DNA of 11,343 bases. It comes from Gammaproteobacteria bacterium. Its GTDB lineage: Bacteria; Pseudomonadota; Gammaproteobacteria; Arenicellales; Poriferihabitantaceae. The notes beneath the pieces were generated by a model. The model ran no database searches. It saw only the letters and a list, made by a program, of their open reading frames with translations, and was not told the DNA's origin. The position numbers and the translations under genes were made by a program. Below, one piece after another: positions 1 through 6,549 of the stretch. How positions within the stretch are numbered: position 1 is the first letter of the stretch; every line of letters starts with the position of its first letter. The DNA is taken from NCBI GenBank assembly GCA_020027415.1, contig JAHRAW010000127.1, positions 1 to 11,343 on the forward strand, in the 5' to 3' direction.

Positions 1-123
1 TCCGGCAAAAGCACGCTTGCCAATGTATTGGCGGGGCGCGAACACTATCAAGTTACCGCCGGCTCGGTTGCTTACAAAGAGCTGGATTTACTGGACATGA
101 GTCCGGCGGTTGTTAAATCGTAA
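1..123 (+). pseudogene. sufC: Truncated sufC copy (3'-broken, 5' end outside window)
   Basis: From base 1 the reading frame gives part of a SufC ATPase, beginning inside the Walker A motif (SGKST) and running through LAGREHYQVTAGSVAY to DLLDM. It matches codons 38-70 of the intact sufC at 768-1526 (bases 1-99 against 879-977), then diverges into a short unrelated tail ending at TAA (121-123). It lacks the ABC signature, Walker B and the H-loop, so it cannot be a working ATPase. The first 44 bases are identical to the intact copy; the next 55 carry seven changes, six of them synonymous. One change replaces a Gly (residue 64 of intact SufC) by Glu. If codons 1-37 exist to the left, the product would be about 77 residues. 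The window may begin at an assembly break in this repeat. Confidence 0.88.
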
Positions 124-148
124 ATCAGGCAGAGGCGAAACAAACCAC

Positions 149-153
149 GGGAG
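149..153 (+). promoter_or_regulatory. Ribosome binding site of the cytochrome b561 gene
   Basis: GGGAG lies 7 nt upstream of the ATG at 161. It decides the start in favour of this ATG over the in-frame TTG at 110, which overlaps the broken sufC frame and would add 17 polar residues not seen in the family. Confidence 0.6.
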
Positions 154-160
154 TAAAACC

Positions 161-706
161 ATGAAAGATACGAAAACGAAACTTTCGCGCGCTACGGTGG
201 CGTTGCATTGGCTGGTCGGCGGGGTAATGATCGTGATGCTCGCGGTTGGCATGGTGATGGAAAAATTTGAACTCTATTTTTTATACGACCATCATAAATC
301 GGTCGGCATCATTGCCGTGGCGTTCATCCTATGGCGCATCGTCTGGCGGCTGCAAAACGGCTGGCTGGTTCCGACCATCCAATCACCGCGCTGGCAGCGA
401 ATCGCGGCGCACCTCAGTCACTGGGTATTAATCAGCGGCACGCTGTTGATGCCAGTCAGCGGAATCACAATGTCGGCCGGCGGCGGGCACGGGCTTGCGG
501 TGTTCGGCTTGGAATTATTGCCGGCAACGGTGAACGCCGCCGGCGAGGCGGTCGCGCTGAATGAAACGCTCGCCGGCTTTGCGAGTGGCGTGCATCACTG
601 GTGCGGGCGGATACTCATCGCGTTCGTCGTGTTGCACATTTTCGCCGCGCTCTGGCATCACTTCGTCCACCAAGACAACGTGCTGCGGCGCATGCTCGCG
701 CGCTAA
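161..706 (+). CDS. Cytochrome b561 family membrane protein
   Basis: A 181-residue inner-membrane dihaem b-type cytochrome of the CybB/YodB type (cytochrome b561 / Ni-hydrogenase b-subunit fold), close to the usual length of about 175. Family members pass electrons between quinol and other acceptors. Four hydrophobic segments are visible, near residues 15-33, 48-64, 88-104 and 150-167. Candidate haem-ligand histidines sit where the family has them: H16 in ALHW, H44/H45 after helix 1, H84/H87 before helix 3, and H145/H146 and H159 in helix 4. The C-terminal HHFVHQDNVLRRML resembles the E. coli CybB ending (HHYFWKDNTLLRMM). The gene lies between a broken and an intact sufC, an unusual place, and is probably a late insertion in the suf locus. 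The natural electron partner cannot be told. Confidence 0.88.
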   Translation: MKDTKTKLSRATVALHWLVGGVMIVMLAVGMVMEKFELYFLYDHHKSVGIIAVAFILWRIVWRLQNGWLVPTIQSPRWQRIAAHLSHWVLISGTLLMPVSGITMSAGGGHGLAVFGLELLPATVNAAGEAVALNETLAGFASGVHHWCGRILIAFVVLHIFAALWHHFVHQDNVLRRMLAR

Positions 707-767
707 GCACTAAGCGCTCAGGAAAACGAAAACGCGCGCATTAAGAAACACAATCAAACAGAACCGC

Positions 768-1526
768 ATGCTAACCATCAAAAATCTCCACGTCTCAGTA
801 GACGGCAAGCCGATCTTAAACGGCATTGATCTCAACATCAACGCCGGCGAGGTGCATGCCATTATGGGTCCGAACGGCTCCGGCAAAAGCACGCTTGCCA
901 ATGTATTGGCGGGGCGCGAACATTATCAAGTTACCGCCGGCTCAGTCGCCTACAAAGGGTTGGATTTATTGGACATGGAGCCGGAAATTCGCGCGCGCGA
1001 AGGGGTGTTTCTCGCCTTTCAGTATCCGGTGGAGATTCCCGGGGTGACCAATCTGTATCTGCTCAAGGCGTCGGTCAACGCGATTCGCAAGCATAACCAT
1101 GTGGATGAACTCAACGCGGTGGAGTTTCTCAAGTTGATTAAGGAGAAGGTCGCGCTGGTGGAAATGCACGAGGATTTTTTATATCGCCCCATCAACGAAG
1201 GTTTTTCCGGCGGCGAGAAAAAACGCAACGAGATTTTGCAAATGTTGTTGTTGCAGCCGACTTTAAGCATTTTGGATGAAACCGATTCGGGGTTGGATAT
1301 TGACGCGCTGAAAATCGTCGCCAAAGGCGTGAATACTGTACGCGGCGACGCGCGCGCCATGTTGGTGGTGACGCATTATCAGCGATTGTTGGATTACATT
1401 GTGCCGGACGTTGTGCATGTCTTGCACAACGGCGCCATCGTCCGCTCCGGCGATAAATCGTTGGCGTTGGAATTGGAGCGCGAAGGCTATGGTTGGATTG
1501 AAGCGCGCGCCGCCGCACAACCATGA
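768..1526 (+). CDS. sufC: SufC, Fe-S cluster assembly ATPase
   Basis: 252-residue ABC-type ATPase, close to E. coli SufC (248). It forms the cytosolic SufBC2D scaffold, where ATP-driven movement opens SufB-SufD to build a nascent Fe-S cluster. All nucleotide-binding elements are present: Walker A GPNGSGKST (K40), the Q-loop region FLAFQYPVEIPG, the signature SGGEKKR (147-153), Walker B ILDETDSGLD (D170, E171) and H-loop H203 in THYQR. ETDSGLD replaces the more common ESDSGLD, a mild change. ATG 768 matches the family N-terminus (MLTIKNLHVSV); only a weak Shine-Dalgarno is seen, so translation may depend on upstream readthrough. The stop overlaps the sufD start as ATGA, implying coupled translation. 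Codons 38-70 are duplicated at bases 1-99. This copy is intact and probably the working one. Confidence 0.96.
   Translation: MLTIKNLHVSVDGKPILNGIDLNINAGEVHAIMGPNGSGKSTLANVLAGREHYQVTAGSVAYKGLDLLDMEPEIRAREGVFLAFQYPVEIPGVTNLYLLKASVNAIRKHNHVDELNAVEFLKLIKEKVALVEMHEDFLYRPINEGFSGGEKKRNEILQMLLLQPTLSILDETDSGLDIDALKIVAKGVNTVRGDARAMLVVTHYQRLLDYIVPDVVHVLHNGAIVRSGDKSLALELEREGYGWIEARAAAQP
879..977 (+). repeat. Direct repeat, intact-side copy of sufC codons 38-70
   Basis: This segment repeats bases 1-99 with an offset of 878 bp: 92 of 99 positions agree, and the first 44 are identical. Recombination between the copies would remove 878 bp, including the cytochrome b561 gene, and leave one whole in-frame sufC. 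Confidence 0.9.
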
Positions 1527-2920
1527 ACCCGACCACCGAACCCTACCTCACGCAGTATCAGGCGCGCGCCGACACCCTGCCCGGTCGCCGAGTCAACTGG
1601 CTGCAGGCGCAGCGCCGCGCCGGGCTGGCGCGGTTTACGCAGGTCGGCTTCCCAACGCAGCGCGATGAAGATTGGCGTTACACCACCGTCAAACCGATCA
1701 CCGTGAAAAAATTTCACGGCTTGAATGCCGCAGCTGAGTCTGCTGAGTTCGCCGAGTCGGCTGAGCATGCCGACCTACAAGCGGCGCTGGACGCCATGCA
1801 AATTAAAGGCTTGCAAAGTCATCGGTTGGTTTTTGTGGATGGCGTGTTTGCCGCGCAGTGGTCGCACTCGCAATCGGCGCTAGGCGTGCCGAGCGAAGGC
1901 GTGACGGTGGCGCCGTTAGCGCAGGTGTTGGAACAAAATCCGCACTGGATTGAACAAGCGTTTGGTTCGGTCAAACCCGACAAAGCGCACGGTTTCACCG
2001 CCTTGAACAACGCATATAGCCAAGACGGCGTAGTGGTTTTATTGGCGGAAAACGCGCGCCCGACGACTCCGGTGGAAATGCTGTTTGTCAGTTGCGCGCC
2101 AAACGGCTGCGCCCAGCCGCGCAATATCATCATCGCCGGCGCCGCCAGCAAAGTGCAGTTGATTGAACGGTATGTGTCCGTCAACGGCAAGCCTGCGCGC
2201 GACAAAAATTCCGCCGCGGCTTGCACCTTCACCAATAGCAGCACCGAAATCGTGGTGGGCGAAACCGCCGAAGTGGATTATTACTTGGTGCAAACCCAGT
2301 CGCAAGCCGCGTATCATGTATGCGGGGTGTGGGCGCGGCAGGCGCGCGGCAGCCGTTTCAGTTGCCGAACCATCACCCTCGGCGGCGCGTTGGTGCGCAA
2401 CGACCTCGGCGTAGAATTAGCGGGCGAACAGGCGCACTGCGACATGTTCGGGCTTTATCATCTCAGCGGCGCGCAGCATGTGGATAATCACACCACCATG
2501 CTACACTGCGCGGAGAATTGCAGCAGCCGCGAATGGTATAAAGGCGTGCTTGAGCAGCGTTCGCGGGCGGTGTTTCATGGGCGCATCAAAGTGGCGCCCG
2601 GCGCGCAGAAAACCAACGCCGCGCAGACCAACAACAACCTGTTGCTGTCGGCGCACGCCGAAATTGACAGCAAACCGCAACTGGAAATTTATGCCGACGA
2701 TGTGCAATGTTCGCACGGCGCGACGGTCGGACAACTGGACGCCGATGCGCTGTTTTATCTGCGCGCCCGCGGGCTGGACGAAGCCGCCGCCGGCGAGATG
2801 TTGCGGGTCGCTTTTGTCAATGATGTGCTGAACCAAATCGCAATTGACGAACTCAAACAAACGCTGGAAACCATGCTAGCCGCGCGGTTGACCGGTAATC
2901 GCCTGAGCAGTCATCCATAG
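1523..2920 (+). CDS. sufD: SufD, Fe-S scaffold subunit
   Basis: 465-residue SufBD-family protein that pairs with SufB and two SufC to form the SufBC2D scaffold, where SufD aids iron entry. The C-terminal core carries the family stretch from IYADDVQCSH to LFYLRARGL; Cys396 and His398 in CSHG match the SufD Cys/His pair (C358, H360 in E. coli) at the SufB-SufD interface. The N-terminal DWRYTTVKPI matches the family's DEDWRYT-type motif. The protein is about 40 residues longer than E. coli SufD (423), partly from an Ala-Glu-rich repeat at residues 71-84. The start overlaps the sufC stop (ATGA). I call SufD rather than SufB because of the gene order C-D, the length, the CSHG motif and the N-terminal region. 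Confidence 0.95.
   Translation: MNPTTEPYLTQYQARADTLPGRRVNWLQAQRRAGLARFTQVGFPTQRDEDWRYTTVKPITVKKFHGLNAAAESAEFAESAEHADLQAALDAMQIKGLQSHRLVFVDGVFAAQWSHSQSALGVPSEGVTVAPLAQVLEQNPHWIEQAFGSVKPDKAHGFTALNNAYSQDGVVVLLAENARPTTPVEMLFVSCAPNGCAQPRNIIIAGAASKVQLIERYVSVNGKPARDKNSAAACTFTNSSTEIVVGETAEVDYYLVQTQSQAAYHVCGVWARQARGSRFSCRTITLGGALVRNDLGVELAGEQAHCDMFGLYHLSGAQHVDNHTTMLHCAENCSSREWYKGVLEQRSRAVFHGRIKVAPGAQKTNAAQTNNNLLLSAHAEIDSKPQLEIYADDVQCSHGATVGQLDADALFYLRARGLDEAAAGEMLRVAFVNDVLNQIAIDELKQTLETMLAARLTGNRLSSHP
1733..1774 (+). repeat. 9-bp repeat coding for Ala-Glu-X in sufD
   Basis: About four copies of a GCYGAGNNN unit encode AES-AEF-AES-AEH-AD at SufD residues 71-84. It keeps frame and lies in the variable N-terminal region, so it probably makes a short, charged helical spacer. 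Such a run is not usual in SufD. Confidence 0.7.
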
Positions 2921-2937
2921 TTACCGGGGATACCGCC

Positions 2938-3420
2938 ATGAAGCATGTCAATTTAGAGCCTCGTTTGGAAAATAAAAAGAAGGAAATCATGGAGCAGTTT
3001 CACGCCGCCGAAGTGGCGGTGCCGCCGCCCGTCGCCGGCGTGTCCGCGCGCGCTGAGCGGGCGAAGGCGGACATGGACACAAGAAAGGAAATGGAAACGG
3101 GCGGCGCAACGCCATCCGAACCCGTTCTCAAACAACGCGTGACCGAAACGCTGAAAACCATTTACGACCCGGAAATACCGGTCAATATCTTTGACCTTGG
3201 GCTAATTTATCGCGTCGGAATCAAAGATGGTTTCGCCGAAATTGATATGACCTTGACCACGCCGGGCTGCCCAGTGGCGCAAACTTTCCCGGGCATGGTG
3301 GAAGCGGCGGTGAAACAGGTGCCGGGAATTTCCGATGCGACGGTCAGTCTGGTATGGGAGCCGCCATGGACGCAAGCGATGCTCAGCGAAGCGGCGCGGC
3401 TTGAGTTGGGTTTAATCTAA
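2938..3420 (+). CDS. sufT: SufT, MIP18/DUF59-type Fe-S maturation protein
   Basis: 160-residue protein whose C-terminal 95 residues form a MIP18 (DUF59, PaaD-like) domain. Motifs are YDPEIPVNIFDLGLIY (about residues 76-91), the conserved Cys111 in TTPGCP, and VSLVWEPPW near the end. SufT proteins help mature Fe-S proteins and are common at the end of suf operons. The first 60 residues are charged and Ala/Val/Pro-rich, without a clear fold, perhaps a flexible leader. GGGGA 7 nt before ATG 2938 supports this start; ATG 2989 (M18) is an alternative. The gene follows sufD by 17 bp, where many suf operons would carry sufS. Its TAA stop is the start of a 15-bp repeat array. Confidence 0.9.
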   Translation: MKHVNLEPRLENKKKEIMEQFHAAEVAVPPPVAGVSARAERAKADMDTRKEMETGGATPSEPVLKQRVTETLKTIYDPEIPVNIFDLGLIYRVGIKDGFAEIDMTLTTPGCPVAQTFPGMVEAAVKQVPGISDATVSLVWEPPWTQAMLSEAARLELGLI

Positions 3421-3493
3421 GTGGTTAGCATCTAAGTGGTTGGCATCCGAGCGGTTAGCATGCGAGTGATGGCAATATGAGCGATTGGCACAA
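3419..3493 (+). repeat. 15-bp degenerate tandem repeat between sufT and the Rieske gene
   Basis: Five 15-bp units run from the sufT stop into the next gene: aagtggttagcatct, aagtggttggcatcc, gagcggttagcatgc, gagtgatggcaatat and gagcgattggcacaa. Units 1-3 are closest; units 4-5 are degraded and carry the start codon of the Rieske gene (3477). The period is a multiple of three, so units 1 and 2 also repeat the sufT stop (TAA at 3418 and 3433). Confidence 0.8.
3460..3480 (+). other. Candidate leader mini-ORF overlapping the Rieske start
   Basis: ATG 3460 opens six codons (M-R-V-M-A-I) ending in TGA at 3478-3480, which overlaps ATG 3477 of the Rieske gene as ATGA. It could couple initiation, but it may be a by-product of the repeat; no ribosome binding site is clear. 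Confidence 0.3.
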
Positions 3494-3797
3494 CGTAATC
3501 GCGGCGCAGGATATAAACCCCGGCGACCACGCGGTGGTGGAAATTGAAGGCGCAAGCATAGCGCTGTTCAACCTCGCCGGAGAGTTCTATGCGATTGAGA
3601 ATGTATGCACTCACGATGGCAGCGAGATTGCCGGCGGTTGCGTGGTGGACGGCGCGATTGAATGCCCGCGTCACGGCGCGCGCTTTGACATTAAAACCGG
3701 CGCGGTCACGGCGCCGCCGGCGTATGAGCCGGTGGAGATTTTCCCGGTGCGGGTGGTGGATGGGCTGGTGCAAGTGCGCGACCCCCGCTGGGATTGA
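3477..3797 (+). CDS. Rieske [2Fe-2S] ferredoxin-like protein
   Basis: 106-residue soluble Rieske-fold protein of the NirD / non-haem iron oxygenase ferredoxin type. Both cluster boxes are complete: C44-T-H46 and C63-P-R-H66, which ligate a [2Fe-2S] cluster through two Cys and two His. The spacing between boxes, the FDIKTGAVTAPPAYEPV stretch and the length fit small stand-alone Rieske ferredoxins, which shuttle electrons in the cytosol. No signal peptide or membrane segment is seen, so it is not the bc1 Rieske subunit. Such genes sit at the end of suf operons in some proteobacteria, and a role in Fe-S assembly or as electron donor is inferred from that. The start codon lies in a 15-bp repeat array; GAG at 3464-3466 is a weak ribosome site. 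Confidence 0.9.
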   Translation: MSDWHNVIAAQDINPGDHAVVEIEGASIALFNLAGEFYAIENVCTHDGSEIAGGCVVDGAIECPRHGARFDIKTGAVTAPPAYEPVEIFPVRVVDGLVQVRDPRWD

Positions 3798-3849
3798 CTG
3801 CGTTGTCAGGGCGGACATGACACCAACCAGACCTCTCGGCGGCGCGCTT

Positions 3850-3860
3850 GTGGTTGGCAT
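3850..3860 (+). repeat. 11-bp echo of the 15-bp repeat upstream of murA
   Basis: GTGGTTGGCAT here exactly matches 3436-3446 in repeat unit 2, so the Rieske gene is flanked by two copies in direct orientation, 414 bp apart. Confidence 0.5.
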
Positions 3861-3883
3861 GGTTGCGGGCCGGGGCGTTGCGC

Positions 3884-5167
3884 ATGGATAAACTGATTGC
3901 CACCGGCGGCGGTCCGTTGCGCGGTGAAATACGCATCTCCGGCGCCAAAAACGCCGCCCTGCCGGTGATGATTTGCTCGCTACTGACCAGCGAGACCATG
4001 ACCATCAGCAACATCCCGCACTTGCACGACATCACCACCATTATGGAGTTGTTGGGGCAACTTGGGGTCAAACTGCAAGTGGACGACAAGTTAACCATTG
4101 AGGCAAACGCCACCGAAGTCAACAACGTGGTGGCGCCGTATCATTTGGTTAAGACCATGCGCGCATCTATCTTGGTGTTAGGTCCGTTGCTGGCTCGGTT
4201 TGGCAAAGCCGAGGTGTCGTTGCCCGGCGGTTGCGCGATTGGCTCCAGACCGGTGAATCTGCACATCAAAGGGCTGCAAGCCTTGGGCGCGAAGATTACC
4301 GTGGACCGCGGCTATATCCGCGCGCGCGCGAACCGACTTCGCGGCGCGCGCATCTTCATGGACTTAATTTCCGTGACCGGCACCGAGAACTTGATGATGG
4401 CGGCGGTGTTGGCGGAAGGCACCACAGTGATAGAGAACGCCGCGCGCGAGCCGGAAGTGATTGATCTTGCCCGTTGCCTGAAAACCATGGGCGCCGACAT
4501 CCACGGCGCGGGCAGCGACGAGATCACCATCCACGGCGTGCAGCGGCTCGGCGGCGCCGCCCATCGCGTGATTCCGGACCGCATTGAAGCCGGCACCTTT
4601 CTGGTGGCGGCGGCGATTTCGGGCGGTGAAATTAAGATTAAAGATGTCAAGCCGCAGCAGATTGAAGCGGTGTTGGACAAACTGCGCGAAGCCGGCGCCA
4701 GTCTGGAAGTCGGCGATGATTGGGTTCATCTGCGCGCGCCGCGCGGCAGGTTAAAGGCGGTGAATATCCGCACGGCGCCGTATCCGGCTTTTCCCACCGA
4801 CATGCAAGCCCAGTTCGTGCTGCTAAATAGCATCGCCGACGGCACCGCCACAGTAGTGGAAACGGTGTTTGAAAATCGCTTTATGCACATCCACGAATTG
4901 CGTCGCATGGGCGCCAACATTCAACTGGACGGCAACACCGCGGTGGTGCAAGGGGTGCGCAAATTGCAAGCGGCGCCGGTGATGGCGACTGACCTGCGCG
5001 CCTCGGCTTGCTTGGTGTTGGCCGGGCTGATCGCCGATGGAGAAACCTTGATTGACCGCATCTATCACATTGACCGCGGCTATCACTGCATTGAAGAAAA
5101 ACTATCGCAGCTTGGGGCCGTCATTCGGCGTGTTCCGCGTAATTACTTGGAGCGAAAGAGCGCGTAG
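3884..5167 (+). CDS. murA: UDP-N-acetylglucosamine 1-carboxyvinyltransferase MurA
   Basis: 427-residue cytosolic enzyme (E. coli: 419) for the first committed step of peptidoglycan synthesis: enolpyruvyl transfer from PEP to UDP-GlcNAc. Catalytic positions match the family: K22 and N23 in SGAKNAALP, Cys117 in PGGCAIGSRPV (E. coli C115, the PEP adduct and fosfomycin target), D306 in FPTDMQAQF (D305) and R398 in HIDRGY (R397). Having Cys rather than Asp at 117 predicts sensitivity to fosfomycin at target level. ATG 3884 was chosen over upstream ATG 3848 because MDKLIATGG aligns with the family N-terminus; GGGG at 3872-3875 lies 8 nt upstream. hisD follows after 28 bp. The murA-his link is common in beta- and gammaproteobacteria, but hisG is missing here. 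Confidence 0.97.
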   Translation: MDKLIATGGGPLRGEIRISGAKNAALPVMICSLLTSETMTISNIPHLHDITTIMELLGQLGVKLQVDDKLTIEANATEVNNVVAPYHLVKTMRASILVLGPLLARFGKAEVSLPGGCAIGSRPVNLHIKGLQALGAKITVDRGYIRARANRLRGARIFMDLISVTGTENLMMAAVLAEGTTVIENAAREPEVIDLARCLKTMGADIHGAGSDEITIHGVQRLGGAAHRVIPDRIEAGTFLVAAAISGGEIKIKDVKPQQIEAVLDKLREAGASLEVGDDWVHLRAPRGRLKAVNIRTAPYPAFPTDMQAQFVLLNSIADGTATVVETVFENRFMHIHELRRMGANIQLDGNTAVVQGVRKLQAAPVMATDLRASACLVLAGLIADGETLIDRIYHIDRGYHCIEEKLSQLGAVIRRVPRNYLERKSA

Positions 5168-5195
5168 CGGTCTGCCGCCGCCGCAATCTCACGCC

Positions 5196-6536
5196 ATGCT
5201 CACGGTCATTGACAGCGGCGGCGAGCAGTACCACCGCCAACTGGAACAATTGGTGGCGCGCGAAGGCGAACAGGAACATGCGGTGGAAACCGCGGTTGCC
5301 GACATCATCGCCGCGGTGCGCGCGCACGGCGACGCCGCTTTGCTGAAATTCACCGCTCAGTTTGAGCATTACCAAGTTGCCACCGCCGCCGAACTGGAGT
5401 TGCCGCCAGCTGCCTTAGACGAGGCGTTGGTTGCACTGCCGCCGTCGCTCAGCGCGGCGTTGCGCGCCGCCGCTCAGCGCATCCGACAATATCACCAACA
5501 CGAAGCGCAGCATGCGCGGCGGTCATGGGAATTTGAGGAAGCCGATGGCACGCGGCTGGGGCAGCGCGTCACGCCATTGGAGCGAGTCGGGGTTTATGTG
5601 CCGGGCGGCAAGGCGAGTTATCCGTCGTCGGTGTTGATGAGCGTGATTCCCGCCAAAGTGGCTGGCGTGCAGGAAATCATCATGGCGGTGCCGGCGCCCG
5701 GTGGCGAGGTCAATCAAGCGGTGTTGGCGGCGGCGGCGCTTGCCGGCGTGCAGCGGGTCTTTACGATTGGCGGGGCGCAAGCCATTGCCGCGCTCGCCTA
5801 TTCCACCGCAACGGTGCCGGCGGTGGATAAAATCGTTGGTCCCGGCAATCGTTATGTGGCGACCGCCAAGCGACTGGTGTTCGGCAAGGTTGGGATTGAT
5901 ATGCTTGCCGGCCCCTCTGAGGTGGTGGTCATCTGCGACCGCAACGCCGACAGCGACTGGGTGGCGATGGATTTGTTTGCCCAAGCCGAACACGATGAGC
6001 AAGCCCAAGCCATCGCCATCACCGACAGCGCGCAAATGGTCGCCAAAATTCGAGATTCTGTGACGCGGTTGTTGCCGCAAATGGCGCGTCGCGAAATCAT
6101 CGCGCATTCCCTGTCCGCGCACGGCGCAATCATCAAAGTGTCCGACTTGCCACAGGCGGTGGCGCTGTCCAATCGGCTGGCGCCGGAGCATCTGCAACTG
6201 ATGGTGGCGCAGCCCGAGATGTTGTTGAATCAAGTGAAGCATGCCGGCGCGGTTTTTGTCGGCGCGCACAATGCCGAATCGCTCGGTGATTATTGCGCCG
6301 GACCGAATCATGTGTTGCCGACCGCCGGCTCCGCGCGGTTTAGTTCGCCGTTGGGGGTGGATGATTTTCAAAAGCACAGCAGCGTGATTGCCGCCAGCCG
6401 CCGCGGCGCGGCGGACATGGCTTCCATCGCCGCCACCTTGGCGCGCAGCGAAGGGCTGGAGGCGCATGCGCGCGCCGCCGAATACCGCTTGCCGCGTGCC
6501 GGCTCAAGTTTAGATTCAAATTCAAGTTCAGGCTGA
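5196..6536 (+). CDS. hisD: Histidinol dehydrogenase HisD
   Basis: 446-residue zinc enzyme that oxidises L-histidinol to L-histidine with two NAD+, the last two steps of histidine synthesis. Residues match E. coli HisD: zinc ligands Q263 and H266 (FAQAEH), D365 (SLGDYCAGPNHVLPT) and H424 (EAHARAAEYR); catalytic E331-H332 (LAPEHLQL). The NAD-binding region has VGVYVPGGKASYPSS, and IVGPGNRYV follows. ATG 5196 (MLTVIDSGG) was preferred over the open frame from 5052, which lies inside murA. The protein ends in an unusual Ser-rich tail (GSSLDSNSSSG) made by a hexamer repeat. It lies 28 bp after murA and 13 bp before hisC, so all three are probably co-transcribed. Confidence 0.97.
   Translation: MLTVIDSGGEQYHRQLEQLVAREGEQEHAVETAVADIIAAVRAHGDAALLKFTAQFEHYQVATAAELELPPAALDEALVALPPSLSAALRAAAQRIRQYHQHEAQHARRSWEFEEADGTRLGQRVTPLERVGVYVPGGKASYPSSVLMSVIPAKVAGVQEIIMAVPAPGGEVNQAVLAAAALAGVQRVFTIGGAQAIAALAYSTATVPAVDKIVGPGNRYVATAKRLVFGKVGIDMLAGPSEVVVICDRNADSDWVAMDLFAQAEHDEQAQAIAITDSAQMVAKIRDSVTRLLPQMARREIIAHSLSAHGAIIKVSDLPQAVALSNRLAPEHLQLMVAQPEMLLNQVKHAGAVFVGAHNAESLGDYCAGPNHVLPTAGSARFSSPLGVDDFQKHSSVIAASRRGAADMASIAATLARSEGLEAHARAAEYRLPRAGSSLDSNSSSG
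6503..6532 (+). repeat. 6-bp repeat at the 3' end of hisD
   Basis: Five degenerate hexamers (ctcaag, tttaga, ttcaaa, ttcaag, ttcagg) sit just before the hisD stop and encode the Ser-rich tail. Confidence 0.6.
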
Positions 6537-6549
6537 GACGAAGGCTGAA

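Noticed and set aside
110..160. TTG start giving a longer cytochrome b561
   Set aside because: The extra 17 residues are polar and not family-like, while ATG 161 has GGGAG 7 nt upstream and gives the usual length.
1..767. Mobile element or phage carrying cytochrome b561
   Set aside because: No integrase, transposase, terminal inverted repeat or tRNA site is visible; only the sufC repeat supports insertion, so no element is called.
3848..3883. ATG 3848 as the murA start
   Set aside because: It adds 12 residues absent from MurA; MDKLIATGG at 3884 aligns with the family N-terminus.
4319..4330. Alternating CG run of 12 bp in murA as a Z-DNA site
   Set aside because: It simply encodes Arg-Ala-Arg-Ala with the codons (CGC, GCG) preferred throughout the window.
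5052..5195. hisD starting inside murA
   Set aside because: Those 48 residues come from murA read in another frame and do not resemble HisD.
5523..6467. Long open frame on the - strand opposite hisD (314 codons)
   Set aside because: Rich in His, Arg and Gly with no known motif; a typical antisense shadow of a GC-rich gene whose + strand is clearly HisD.
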